From positions 130,001-194,000 of the forward strand of contig JAPFQT010000036.1 in NCBI GenBank assembly GCA_027627225.1: 64,000 nt of DNA. The letters are read 5' to 3'. Made by a program: the position numbers and the translations under genes. The notes under the pieces were generated by a model. The model was not told the origin of the DNA, made no database searches, and worked only from the letters and a program-made list of their open reading frames with translations. Below are positions 1 to 10,911 of the stretch, in pieces. How positions within the stretch are numbered: the first letter of the stretch is position 1; every line of letters begins with the position of its first letter. This stretch comes from Congeria kusceri. Lineage: Eukaryota; Mollusca; Bivalvia; Myida; Dreissenidae.

Positions 1-478
1 ATGTACATGTAAAATCTTCATGCGCTAATCGGTGTCAATATCCAACCCGTGGACTGATCTGCAATAGATATCCTTAATTCATCAACAGTGGTCGTGAAAA
101 TGTAGAGGGGCAACCACATTTTATGTTGTAACTTTCAGCTTTTGTTTGTCATTTAACACTGTATAATTATCCATTTAATTGCGTTTGACTTAACTGTTTC
201 TGTTGTTGGTAATGTTTAGGGCACGATGAATGATTATTCTTTCTTTTAATATTTTTTATAATTTATGAACCGATATATTATAATATTACTTAATTTTTCT
301 TTCCACAAAAATGTCGTTATTGTGTTATCATAAATGTATGATTAAATGATACTGTAAAAAGATAATTCAGAGTTTTACATTTATATAACAATTCCGGAAA
401 GTTATTTACAACGAATTATTAATTGACCGCTGAGTGAAAATATTGCGTTCAGGTGCGCATTTTTACTAATTACTTTGT

Positions 479-652
479 GTCGCGATTCGTGGCGGGACAA
501 AATCATTCGCCACGAAAGTTCGCGAATACGCGCGAATTTTCGTAGCGAGAATTAACGAAGATTCGTGACATCGCGAGCGAGCGCTCTGCGCATCGCGATA
601 AAATCGGCTCGTCGCATATTGCGAACTTTGCGGGTTTCGCGTGGCACGTACT
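479..652. repeat. CpG-rich, internally palindromic repeat
   Basis: A sharp island of CG dinucleotides in AT-rich surroundings, with repeated CGCGAA/TTCGCG words and self-complementary segments such as TTCGTGGCG facing CGCCACGAA. This looks like a dispersed palindromic repeat rather than a promoter CpG island, because no gene start lies nearby. Confidence 0.45.
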
Positions 653-1743
653 GTACAAGCTAAACAAATGAAATACCTGCAAAACTGTTATGTATCATCT
701 TCATATTGGGAACTACTTTGACACAGTATTTCAACTGTGTAAATTTACTAGGTGCACACTATTTTTACAAATTTTGGTAAAACACCTTATATGCTTTTTA
801 ACCTACCAGCCCGAGGACGCTAAACATAGAATCAAATTGCTATTGCCTTATTTGGGTGTCAACATGGCGTATATTGGCGTGTGTGAAGAGCAATCTTAAC
901 TGTGTGCTTATACGAGATACATTTAAGTGTTTTATGACATTTTGCATATATATGAATATATTACTTAAAAATAAATATATTATTTGGTTTAATATATCTT
1001 AGTAAAGTTTTGACTTTTATACTCAATCCTAACAGTTTCAACTATATTTGATATTTACTATGCTGTCATGTTGTAATTTTATAATGACGATGATGATCAT
1101 CATGTTGATGGGTTATGTATCGGATGTTTAAGGTCTAATTACCTCAAACGGAAGTCACATCCTCAGGGTAACATAGTTAGATAATAAGCACATATGGTTG
1201 AGTGCACGATGCATTGAATTTGTAATATACAGTTTAAATGATATGTTTTGGTATGATTTTAAAGGTATATATGTAAGCAATATATTTTTTTCTAAGGTAA
1301 ATATTTTGAGTTACAACGCATATAATTTTTTGACATGCTCTTTTCCAAGGTTGTGGCCTTATCTTTCTAACCATGTATGGTGATATATTGGAAAGTAGCT
1401 TGGTCATGGTGAAAATTGAGATCAAACTTTGAATATTTTATATGTAACAAAGAATGAATTTATTTGCGCATGCGTAACCTTAAGGCACAGTTTGTGAACT
1501 TACACGTGTAAATCAATAATGACCAATATTAACAGCGTTTAAATTTTCTGCACCTCCAACATATTTTTAATCTATGAGTGAAATTATCAAAATTGTATTT
1601 GCTCATTAAAATCAAAGCAAATCTGTTCCAACCGTTTTATTGGTCGTTATCTAAAAGTTGGTTCTAAGCTATGTGTCCGGAACTACAAAATCGGATAGCA
1701 ATTGTTCAATACTGATGGTATAAATATGGTACTTCAGTTACTT

Positions 1744-2110
1744 GTTAAAGGGACTAAACTCCAGATGGTCAAATCGTAAAAACGAAAGAAATGTGTCAAA
1801 AATACATGATTTTCATACAAAATAGTGTAGATCCTATTGATCAAATTAGACACGCATGTTTTTATTTACCTGAAAAACAATAATTGTAGATAGTTTTCGT
1901 CCGTTTTATCCACCGAAAATCTATAGCATCTGCAGACGCTATAACCCATCGAGTCATTTACAAATAACGCCGTTTATATTTAGGATAAATACGTGACACT
2001 ATAGTTTTGTCGAGTCGCGCATGCGCGCACTTAAATCAGGTGCTTGTATTGGGGAAAGCCGCGGTATTTCTAAATCGGGAATACTGTTTTCAAGAAAAGT
2101 GCGAGCTTAT
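1744..2110. repeat. Probable dispersed repeat starting AAAGGGACTAAACTCC
   Basis: It begins with a GTTAAAGGGACT word that resembles the left end of the inverted-repeat element at 10.8 kb, and it has CpG-containing internal sequence unlike its flanks. No coding potential is seen. The borders are approximate and the assignment is tentative. Confidence 0.25.
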
Positions 2111-2778
2111 TCAACTTCTATTTTTCGATTAAATATACAGTTTATGACACTATTTGATTGTGTTATATACAAATAGTAATGATTTTTACACGTTTTTACC
2201 CTTAAGGCATAACTACAAAAAACGCACATGTTTATGCCCATCTGAAGTATCTTTATAGAAACTATTTGAGCAACATATTATGTTCTGTTGAATAGTGTTA
2301 CATATAAGCGCGTGATTTAACAAAGATCTTTAATACCGAACACCCCAAAACACTTTTAGTTGACCTGGGCGATGTTATTTCTTTGTGAAATTACGTTAAA
2401 ATGTCTTTTAAATAACCCGCCAAATTATATGAATGCAACTTTCGTTTCGACAGTTTGTTTAAATTTACCATCATTACATTGAACCCGGAAGAGTTAAATA
2501 CCAGTATTATTAACTATTGATTATCAGTGTGTAAGGGACCTCTTTGCAATAGTTTAAAGTTAGTTTGTTTTCTTAATGTGGTAATATATAATATATAGAA
2601 TGTATGTGGAATTAATTGTGAAACCATAAAAGTTATGAGCAACACATAAACCATAGGGGAATTCAGGACATTAGGTTTAATAGTGTGTTAAGTCTTGGGA
2701 TTGGACATTATTCATTTGATAACACGTTTACTGTAAACCCTTTCGCTCATAATGTGTGTATATAACTAATCGATCATC

Positions 2779-2831
2779 ATGATGTAGCTGTGGACTCTGG
2801 TGTGTATCATCGCCTTCCGGATCAGTACAGG
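2779..2831 (+). pseudogene. Locus A signal-peptide exon, interrupted start
   Basis: After two ATG codons (2779-2784) an in-frame TAG (2785-2787) precedes a hydrophobic run LWTLVCIIAFRIST, then a one-base overhang and a GTAAGA donor at 2832. The hydrophobic run and the phase-1 donor match the other signal exons of the family (51731-51785 and 54619-54664). The stop directly after the start codons means that translation from these ATGs cannot reach the signal peptide, and no other in-frame ATG is seen. Confidence 0.55.
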
Positions 2832-2999
2832 TAAGAAGCAGAAACATTTAATGTTTATTAGTTCGTTAAACTTTGTTTCTGATTGAGTCCTTACACACTG
2901 TGATTGCACAGGTTCATTAAATAGGTTATCATAAAAAATGTATCTGATTCATGATATAAATGCATGTAAAACTACAAACCGATTTCTTGTAATTTGTTA

Positions 3000-3480
3000 C
3001 TGTCCGTCGGTATGTCGATAAGTACAGAACCCTTAGGACTAGGTTCTTGAAACTTAGTAGGCAGGTAATGACAAGTAGGAGAGTCGTATTTATTTTGGGG
3101 TCGATGAATCAAACGTCAAGGTCAAACTGGCCCAAATATTTTATTAATGCCCAATAACAGTAAAATATTGTCCGGGCAATAAGTTCGCAATCCTTGGGAC
3201 TAGGTTCTAAAATTTTGGCAAATAGGTTGGTCATGACTAATATAGGATCCCCATTGAGTATTGTGTCCTTGGGCCAAATATCAAGGTCAGACCGACCACA
3301 GATCATATAACAAAACTCCTAATATTGAATATTTGTACAATATTGTCCGGGTAATAACTACAGAACATTTTTTTTATAAAAAGAAAATAAAGAAGACACC
3401 ATGTAGGTGGATAATGACTACAAGTAGATCTTATATCCATTGGTTCTTCTGTCACTGGGTCAAATCAAGAACAAACTGAC
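3000..3480. repeat. Degenerate tandem repeat in locus A intron 1
   Basis: The phrases CTTAGGACTAGGTTCT / CCTTGGGACTAGGTTCT and ATATTGTCCGGGCAATAA / ATATTGTCCGGGTAATAA recur at roughly 150-190 bp spacing. The block also holds repeated GGTCA-rich segments. Degenerate repeats of this style are common in bivalve introns. It has no coding content. Confidence 0.5.
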
Positions 3481-3554
3481 CAAACTTGTTTCACTTTACT
3501 TTTCATCCGTACAATTTTGTACTGTTTTACAAAGAGCTCTTGTTTAATTTTCAG

Positions 3555-3869
3555 CCCAATCTTGCGACGTGTCCCTTACGACAGAACGTACTATCGTAGA
3601 GCTGGGATCAAGGGTAACAATGACATGTCGTGTCTGCATAGACAACCAAAGAGTGGTTATCACACAGAATGACACGGTCGTGGCTCAGTAATGGAAACCA
3701 ATCGGTCCCTGCGTTGTAAATGGATCCGTTTACTCTGTTGCTTCCAACAATACAAACACTATAACCAATATTTACTTCACAGGTTTGAAATTTACCTCTA
3801 ACCAAGCTGGCATATATGTTTGCTCTATATCGGGTACAACAGTTATGTCATCGCTTATTATAAAAACAG
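3555..3869 (+). pseudogene. Ig V-like exon V1 of locus A
   Basis: Bounded by TTTTCAG acceptor and G|GTATT donor, 315 bp, phase 1-1. It encodes a canonical V-like fold: VELGSRVTMTC (B strand cysteine), a conserved WKP in the C strand region, and AGIYVCSISG (F strand Y-x-C). An in-frame TAA at 3689-3691 falls immediately before the WKP tryptophan. Otherwise the frame is open from end to end. It is clearly homologous to the exons at 4343 and 5325, which carry different lesions. Confidence 0.75.
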
Positions 3870-4342
3870 GTATTATTTTTCTTGTGACATTACATAACGG
3901 TATAATTAAAAGTCCAATGCGCGTTCCGCTGTTTAAATTTCTGGGTATTGTTTTCAACAACGTGTTTGTCGTTTCATTTATGCTGTGGCATCCTAGTGAC
4001 TATCATGTTTATACCACAGATACATGAACTGTTAAATATAGCATGTGCCTTAAGACTCACTGTTTTTCCAACGTAGTCATTTAGGAATAATAAAACTCCT
4101 GAGACATCACCAGGAGAGAAACCCTTATGACCATCCAATATCAATAAAACAATCAAATCAATAAGAAACAAATGTAATTTGCTTGAACAGTTTCAATTTG
4201 GTCAATACAGTCTGTCCTTTTGTAAATGTTGATAAACGGATACATTTCACTTAGGCTAACATGTACTCTCAGTAAATATTTTTTAGCTAACATGTTCTCT
4301 CGGTAAATCTTTTATCTGCATTCCTATCAAATTAAATTTCAG

Positions 4343-4665
4343 CGCATTCCTGTGGTGTGTCTTTGACAACAGAAAACAAACTCTCGTGGAGTTAGGGTCA
4401 ACAGTAACGATGACATGTAAAGCCTGCCCAGGGGACAACCAGCGCGTGTCACTCACACGGAATGACATTTACGTTGCTCAGTACTGGAAACCTGTCGGAC
4501 CCACAGTTGTAAATGGAAATCTGTATTCGATATCTTCAAAAACTACAGTCGATGGAGTAACTGAGCTTTCTTTAATGCTCTTGAATTTAACAACCAACAC
4601 CACTGGGGTATATGCGTGTTTTATAGTGGGAACAACAAACACGGCATCGTTAACGCTAAATCATG
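4343..4665 (+). pseudogene. Ig V-like exon V2 of locus A
   Basis: Acceptor AAATTTCAG, donor G|GTATG. Contains VELGSTVTMTC, AQYWKPVGP and TGVYACFIVG, so both Ig cysteines and the C-strand tryptophan are present. Length is 323 bp, not a multiple of three. Compared with exon V1 there is a net two-base gain (or one-base loss) just before LVELG, around 4377-4384, so the acceptor frame runs into a stop while the remainder is open in another frame. Confidence 0.75.
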
Positions 4666-5324
4666 GTATGCTTTATTTACCTTAAATATAACATTATAAA
4701 ATGTAATGTTAGAGAGCTGTACCACTGTTAATAAAGGCGGGTCCATACAGCAGATTACGTACTTCGCACGACCGCAGTGAATGTTATGTTATGAAACTAC
4801 AATCCAGTAAGTAGTAAATGAGTAAGGTATGCCATTTATGTTTTATTCTCTGTGTTGGATACGGTATTGGGACAAAAATTGCCACTTCTTCTAAAACGAA
4901 AAAAAAACTCGCTCTCGAATTTATTATTTAAGATTTTTACTTGGCTGTAAATAAAATTAATACATCTATTACTTATGTTGTATTAATGTTTAACCCTCAG
5001 GGTCCCTTACGTCAAATGTCTTCAACTTCTTTACCTACGTCATTGCTATATGGCAATTTTATAATTAGGATTTCTCATTCTCTATGAATAGTTGCCTCCT
5101 TTTAAGCATCGCAAACTAACAAAACGTTATTGACCCACTTTGTTAGAAGTTACGTTAAAATGAAAAAATAACTGTGGTTAAGCAAGTAAGGTCACTTTAA
5201 TTCGTTCAACAAATCGTGATCACCTGTTTTCAATACATATTATATTTTAGCCCTTGCATGTTGACAAAATATAGGCTCACGGACATTATTGTCAACGGTA
5301 TAATTATGAGTATTTATATTGCAG

Positions 5325-5568
5325 CGCAATGTGCGATGTGTCTTTGACAACTGATCACACTGTCGTGGAGCTAGGGTCGAGGGTAAAGTTGATATGTCGA
5401 TTCTGCCCGGACAACAAACAAGTTCATCTTACATTGAATGACGTTCAGGTCACTGTTTTCTGGAAACCAGATACTTGACGGTCTTGAGTTTTACAACGGA
5501 TAAGGCTGGCATGTATGCGTGTTTCATGTCGGGTACAACAAACAAGGCATCACTGACGATACGCGCAG
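5325..5568 (+). pseudogene. Ig V-like exon V3 of locus A, with internal deletion
   Basis: Acceptor TATATTGCAG, donor G|GTATT. The B-strand part (VELGSRVKLIC), the C strand (VFWKP) and the F strand (AGMYACFMSG) remain. About 70-80 bp of the C'-D-E region found in V1 and V2 are missing between 5470 and 5480, with loss of frame. A second one-base loss near the acceptor (about 5331) also shifts frame. It is the most damaged of the three tandem V exons. Confidence 0.7.
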
Positions 5569-5829
5569 GTATTCATTATTTTCCTTTCGTTCTTTACATG
5601 TCAGTTACAAACCAAGGACCCATTTCATGCAATATCGCAATATGTGACTACATCCTTTTGAAAAATCCTAAATTCGTGCAATTTAAAAGCAGTAAAAAAT
5701 CAGATTACACTACATATACGGATAATGGACGACATTGTGTTTTATATTGTTGTTTATTAATATTAAACAGTAAAAACAAAATGGCTGTTATTGTAAACGT
5801 ATTTGATGGTAGTTTTCCGTATTCATTAG

Positions 5830-6134
5830 GTTCATGTAAAGAAGAATAAGCAGAAGTTGGAGAACAAAATGTGCAGTTGACCTTTAACTACAGCTGGAAT
5901 ACAAATGAACAGAAACTGGTGAACTGTTACAAAGAAGATCTGTTCTTAGGGCGGAGTTCGGGAAAGTATGTAATAGACTGTGCAGTAGTGTTGGTGTGTT
6001 CCGTATGTCAACAACAGATTATCTGACAGCTGTATTTATTACCATAATGACATTCAATGTGATAACATCAGGCGAATATAGCTGTTCCAAAGAAAACAAC
6101 ACTCAGAAGATGATCATCTGCCTCAATCCAACAG
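5830..6134 (+). pseudogene. Non-canonical V-like exon of locus A
   Basis: Acceptor TTCATTAG, donor G|GTACT, phase 1-1. Encodes AEVGEQNVQLTFNYSW and, in a second frame, SGEYSCSKEN, the same pattern as locus C exon 1 and the 54699-54998 exon. At the usual B-strand cysteine position the motif is VQLTF. An in-frame TAA lies at 5847-5849, and a frameshift falls between DCAV and SVGVF near 5975. Length is 305 bp (not a multiple of three). It links locus A to loci C, C' and D. Confidence 0.75.
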
Positions 6135-6337
6135 GTACTGCACATGTACATGTGGAACGTTAGTAGGGTTGTTAATTTTTACATTTCAGTATTAGTGATT
6201 TTAATAATCATTTACTTTACTTGTATTAATTGACATAAATGTACTTTTGTTGTCCATGCATTGTTTTTATTTTGATCAGTATGGCTTTTATTCAGCAATT
6301 TATTTGGTAATATATAATATATAATACTTGTATGTTG

Positions 6338-6600
6338 TGGTCAATGCGTTTATCGTTCATATCATCGTTTTGAAAACAATAACACAGATTTAGGTATAAA
6401 GTGAAAATAAACTTATTAAAGAAAACTAAGAATATGTACGCTGTTTCGGTACCATTTTGTGTTGCGGCAAATGCGTTTAGCGTTTTTACAGCATTAAATA
6501 AAACAAATACACATATATAGGTAGAACGTGCATATATACTTATAACATGAAACTTAATGAAGATTACATGTATGTACGCTGTTTCAGTTCCACTGACTTC
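6338..6600. repeat. Two-copy tandem duplication, about 125 bp unit
   Basis: The words CAATGCGTTTATCGTT / AAATGCGTTTAGCGTT and TATGTACGCTGTTTC occur twice in the same order, near 6338-6450 and 6467-6585. The second copy ends in the GCTGTTTCAG acceptor of the next Ig exon. The first has GTTTCGG instead, so the acceptor context was duplicated but only one copy kept AG. Confidence 0.5.
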
Positions 6601-6849
6601 TGATACTGCTACCGTTGGCAGCCGTTGCATATCCCATATATAACATGCTTACACGCATCACCTCACGCATCAGAACTGAAACAAATCTTTATTGGTTCGT
6701 AAATGATTGGAACGTTACGGATCTGGCAATCTATACATACAGCTCCGAAGTTTCTACGAGTTATTTGAAATATGTTGCTAATACATACAACGAGGAACGT
6801 TTGCCCTGCGTTGCCGTTTATTTCTATAATAAAAAAAATACAAATCACC
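6588..6849 (+). pseudogene. Decayed Ig (I/C2-like) exon of locus A
   Basis: Acceptor GCTGTTTCAG, donor C|GTAAGC, phase 1 at the donor. The 5' part reads VPLTSDTATVGSRC in the acceptor frame. The 3' part, in the frame that fits the donor, reads NLYWFVND, then YTYSSEVSTSYLKYVA, then ERLPCVAVY. That gives a C-strand tryptophan, an E-strand-like segment and an F-strand cysteine. The frames differ by one base between about 6625 and 6680. Length is 262 bp (one more than a multiple of three). Confidence 0.6.
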
Positions 6850-6924
6850 GTAAGCAAATTTATGGAAATGCAAATACAGTGTAAGTTCTTTATTTATTTA
6901 CTATTAATAATTTACACATGTGTG

Positions 6925-8814
6925 ACAAACGTATTCATAAACAATAGAAGAAGCATACTTACAAGTTGGAAAAAAAGATTTTTGACACCTATTGGCAAAA
7001 TAACTGTAATAAAAACTCTTTTGATTTCTTTGTTCAACCACTTGTTTATATCACTTCCAAACCCACCACATTCTTTTATTAAACACTTAAATACCATTTT
7101 TACTAACTACATATGGAATGGGCAGGGTAGAATCAAATTATGCGTTTTAACCAACGAATACTGTGATGGTGGCTTAAAAATGATAAACATTGAAGCTTTT
7201 ATCCAATCTTTGAAATTAACTTGGCTTAAACGCGCTTACAGCACAGCTGGGAAATGGCTGAGTATAGCAAATATATATGTTGATTTTAGCAAACTTTTCA
7301 ATTGTGGAAATCATTATCCTAAAATATTATCAAATATGATTACAAATCCCTTTTGGAAAGATGTTTTACTCAGTCTGGTACATTTCCAAAAGCAATTGCC
7401 TTTTAATGCAAAAGATATTCTGCATCAGCCACTGTTTTATAATGAAAACCTTTCCATAGGAAATACAAGTATATTTTTCAAAGCCTGGTATAAGGCAGGC
7501 TTACACTATGTATGTGACCTATTTGATAAAAATGGAGACTTCTTAAACATGCATATAATCAATGAAAACTATAATCTTAAAATTGACTTCCTCTTGTATA
7601 ACGGTATTAAAAAGGCTATCTTTGCAATGTTTAAGAAATTAAATGTTGAAGGAAATTACCAACAGTATGCAAACATACAAAGGCCTTTCATACCTCCTTC
7701 ACACAGAACACTATTTATGCCTGTTTCCGGAGCAAAGCCAATGTATACAATATTAAATAAGACCGAAAAATGCTTACCAATAAAACAAAAATGGTCAGGT
7801 AAATTAAATATTGAAATTACTGACAATGTTTGGAAGGATATTTTTCGTGAACCATTTTCTATAACTAAAGATGTGAAAATGCAATGGTTTCAATACAGAA
7901 TTATACACAGAATACTTGGAACAAATAGTCTACTGTTTAAAATGAATCTGAAAGATTCTCCCAAATGTACCTTTTGCAAAAGTTGTGAGGAAACGATTGA
8001 ACATTTTTTCTGGGAATGTCCTATTTCAAAAATTATTATTGAAAACCTTCTCCCCAAACAGTTGTTTCCATTTTGTAACATATATACTTTTCTTCTGGGA
8101 TATATAGAAAAGAATAGTGATGCTGTCAACAATGCTTTTATTTATGCCAAGTTTTATCTGTATAAATGCAAGATGTCTTCAACACAACCAACGGTTGAAA
8201 ATGGAAGACACTTTATGAAATCACAATATGACAGTCTTAAAGATGTAGCAATATATGAAAAGAAAGTTGACAGTTTACTTGCTTGGAAAGATATTTTGAA
8301 TGTCAATGTATCACAGAACCACTTCTGTTTGCAGTTGACTGAAAACACTTCATAGCACTATCTAGAGTATTTACGTACGTTTTTTTCTCTATACATATAC
8401 GTGCTTGTTTTGTAGAAACGATTTCCATAACAGTTCAACCTTACTCAATAATACTTTTTCTATGTGTGTTACACGAATATAGCCCTGCATTTATCCACCA
8501 TGCGTTCCTAAATACTAAAAAACCTCTACAAACTACAAACTTTATCCAAACATATCATATGTCCAGTGCTCAATAGACCCAAGTCAAAGCAAGACCTGTT
8601 ACCTTTCCCTTCCCCCCTTCCCACACTTATTATTTGATTCTTTAATCCTATGTTTTTTTCTTCCTTGTGCATGTGTGCATCTCTAAAAAGCGTACTTTAT
8701 TTACCTTATGATGTCTACTTTATGTGTGTGCACTTACATGAAATAAAGGTATAATTTTGAAAAAAAATATATAAAAAAATAAAAATAAAAAAAATAAAAA
8801 TAAAAGAAGCAATC
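6925..8814 (+). mobile_element. 5'-truncated LINE (non-LTR retrotransposon), 3' half
   Basis: An open frame of more than 450 codons (about 6945 to the TAG... stop at 8353-8355) encodes the region downstream of a LINE reverse transcriptase. It shows the thumb/linker motif LTPIGKITVIKTL, then IWNGQGRIK, then YCDGGLKMINIEAF. A C-terminal CTFCKSCEETIEHFFWEC cysteine/histidine motif follows. After a 3' UTR with AATAAA it ends in an A-rich tail (8761-8814). The catalytic reverse transcriptase core and endonuclease are absent, so the copy is truncated and not autonomous. It resembles L1/Tx1-like elements. A seven-base AGAAGCA word at both ends (6949 and 8814) might be a target duplication, but this is weak. 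Confidence 0.8.
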
Positions 8815-9055
8815 AATTCGCACATGCATTAAAATTAACGTGATAGCGGAACTTTTTAAGTAAGAACGCGTGTACCAAATACATAACATCAACTTATTTT
8901 ATAAATAAAAATCCGTGCAATGAGTTGAGTGTTGTAATCATATCTTAATAGTTTGGAATCATAGATTTTTCATCGTTTAACTTATAATGCGTTCATAATC
9001 AACAAAATAATGAAAATAGAAAAGGGTCGTTAAATAAAAATGTATTTTACACCAG

Positions 9056-9352
9056 TTCCAGTATCCAAGCCCGCCATTTGTATGAATAGTACCGCTGTCA
9101 CGGACACTGTGAATGTACAGGAATGAACATCAGTGGAATTGAGATGTTCCAGTACCGGTTACCCGCCGCCATCTTACCGTTGGAATTATCCAGGAGGAAC
9201 CACCGAAGGGACCGTAGTGGTACTAGTTTTTAACCGCACTTCTACTGGCGAAACCATCTTTTGTGTCGCCAGCAACACTTACTACACATTGAATGGAACC
9301 TTGACTACTCAGACTACGACCTCTGTAGCGTCTGTAAAAGTGAATGAATTAT
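9056..9352 (+). pseudogene. Ig (I/C2-like) exon of locus A with one stop
   Basis: Acceptor TTTTACACCAG, donor T|GTAAGC, 297 bp, phase 1-1. Encodes TSVELRCSSTGYPPPSYRW and ETIFCVASN, a standard C2/I-set Ig pattern with PPPSY-x-W in the C strand. A single in-frame TGA at 9124-9126 lies just before TSVELRC. No frameshift is present, so one base change separates this exon from an open one. Confidence 0.75.
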
Positions 9353-9678
9353 GTAAGCAGAAGACTATTTCTTATAAACTAAGTTGTAATCATTTGCACC
9401 ACTGTTTCTTGACAATTTGAAAATAAAAATGAATGAGCCCATGCAAAGAAAACTCGTCGTTGGTATCTTTCCATTGCAGACATATGCTTCAAAATGCCCT
9501 TGCATTAGATTAAAGCAACTGAAACTATCTTCGTGTATGCAATTAATATATCGAGAAATATACTGTAATAGTAATTATCGTTTCAAACACATTAAATAAC
9601 ACTTGACGCATTTATTGTATTTTGCATGATGCAACAATTGTATAACATCATACAAACTTTAATTTGAAGTATTACCAG

Positions 9679-9972
9679 ATGCACCGACGTTCGTCTGTGT
9701 TGGACATGTGACTCAAGATAAAATGACAATCCGATGGCAACCAGGCTTCAGCGGAAGCTACGAGCCAAGTATTGTAATAAAATACAGAGAAAGACATAAT
9801 TCGAACTGGCTGGATTGCAGCGTACCTAGGCAAGGTCTTAACAACTCATACACTCCGGTAGGCTTAACGCCGGGGACGACGAATGAGTTGAAAATGTTTG
9901 CAGAAAACCCAGTTGGTCAATCAGATGACACCGATGTGCTTACTGCCACGAGATTAATCCAAAGCAATAATG
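9679..9972 (+). CDS. Intact fibronectin type III exon of locus A
   Basis: Acceptor TATTACCAG, donor G|GTATG, 294 bp, phase 1-1, open throughout. The domain has the FN3 hallmarks: a Pro-started A strand (APTF), a B-strand tryptophan in MTIRWQPG, IVIKYRE in the C strand, GLTPGTTNELKMFAEN (the Leu/Tyr corner region) and NPVGQSD before the G strand. It would form the membrane-proximal extracellular domain. Being undamaged beside six broken Ig exons is notable. It may still be used by a shorter transcript, or may simply not yet have been hit. Confidence 0.75.
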
Positions 9973-10144
9973 GTATGGTATATTGGTTTCTCACGCACAT
10001 ATTTACCTAATCAAAATTAATATCACACATTTTACGTTTGTTATGGTATCTTATATTTCTATAATGCGCACTTGTTCTTCATTTGTTATTTGTATTGCGT
10101 GGTAATCACTTTTATGCCCTCACTTTGATGATGTTTATCTGTAG

Positions 10145-10284
10145 AATGCACATGTACAGCGTCGTTAGTCGGTGCAACACTTGGTAGCTTAACCGTTGGA
10201 AGTTTTCTGACAATCTTCGCTCAGAACTTGATACGCCGACTACGAAAGAGACTGGCAAAGAAAGGCATTTGTCATATAAGATAA
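10145..10284 (+). CDS. Transmembrane exon of locus A, terminal
   Basis: Acceptor TTTATCTGTAG, in frame with the FN3 exon. It encodes a Cys-containing stem (ECTCTA), one hydrophobic segment SLVGATLGSLTVGSFLTIFA, then a basic juxtamembrane stretch LIRRLRKRLAKK and a stop (TAA at 10282-10284). Positive-inside topology fits a type I receptor. The stop leaves only a very short tail. The phase-1 position at AAA G|GC (10264/10265) would allow joining to the tyrosine-rich exon at 14.6 kb only through a non-consensus GC donor. Confidence 0.65.
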
Positions 10285-10292
10285 AGAATATC

Positions 10293-10298
10293 AATAAA
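10293..10298 (+). promoter_or_regulatory. Poly(A) signal AATAAA after the transmembrane exon
   Basis: An AATAAA lies nine bases after the stop of the transmembrane exon, with more AATAAA-like words following. It supports a transcript end here, although A-rich DNA makes such a match cheap. Confidence 0.4.
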
Positions 10299-10911
10299 AA
10301 AAATAAAAAAAAATACGTTTAACATATACATATATTTAACTTAGATAAAATAAAATGATATAATATCGCTGAAATGAAAGGCATTACCGGGAACAATAAC
10401 TACAGAGATTATCGGTTCTCCTCGATGAGATTAATTAAGGATATTTATTTGTAATTATATATAAACGCTATTGAACAACACATGCCAAGCAAACCGGATG
10501 TGTTGTTATGTACATGTATTTTGCTTATGGACTTAAAGTATAATGTTGGTGTGATTTAATTTAGATAAATGCAGTTCCAGTAGCCATTACGATAACTTGG
10601 GGTTATGGGCTAAATAGTAATGACGATTTTATTAATTTCTGGTGGCGTTCCAAAATTTCTCTACACATTCTATTAGTCTTATGTACATGTAAAAATAATA
10701 ATTCGAATTTATTACACTTCATTTGATTTCTATATCATTAGTTTCCTTGTGAATTTAACAGAATGCTAACATTTATAAAAATGTTTAAATGTTAAAGGGA
10801 CTATGTCATCGAAAAGGGACTCAAGGGGGAAATTTCTTTAAAAAATCTGAAATTTAGACATTAATACTGGCATAAAATAATGGATAAAATAGGGTATATA
10901 TAATGGGAAAA

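Larger units (their letters stand above)
1..2778. other. Intergenic DNA upstream of locus A
   Basis: No coding exon can be supported here. The open frames present are short, AT-driven and lack splice context. A CpG-rich block (479-650) and a dispersed-repeat-like block (about 1744-2110) are listed separately. The promoter of locus A should lie near the right edge, but I see no clear core promoter element. Confidence 0.5.
2779..10298 (+). pseudogene. Locus A: decayed Ig/FN3 transmembrane receptor gene
   Basis: Nine exons can be placed: signal peptide 2779-2831, V-like 3555-3869, 4343-4665 and 5325-5568, non-canonical V-like 5830-6134, Ig 6588-6849, Ig 9056-9352, FN3 9679-9972 and transmembrane 10145-10284. 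A poly(A) signal follows at 10293. Acceptors and donors fit GT-AG and boundaries are phase 1. The encoded plan is a type I surface receptor with about six Ig domains, one FN3 domain, a transmembrane helix and a short basic tail. Every exon before FN3 has at least one stop or frameshift, while FN3 and transmembrane exons are open. I read this as a pseudogene in progress. The alternative, that some damaged exons are skipped in a shortened product, cannot be excluded. A LINE sits in the intron between the last two Ig exons. Confidence 0.65.

Noticed and set aside
3785..4027. 80-codon frame as a separate gene
   Set aside because: It is the 3' end of V exon 1 read on into the intron past its donor.
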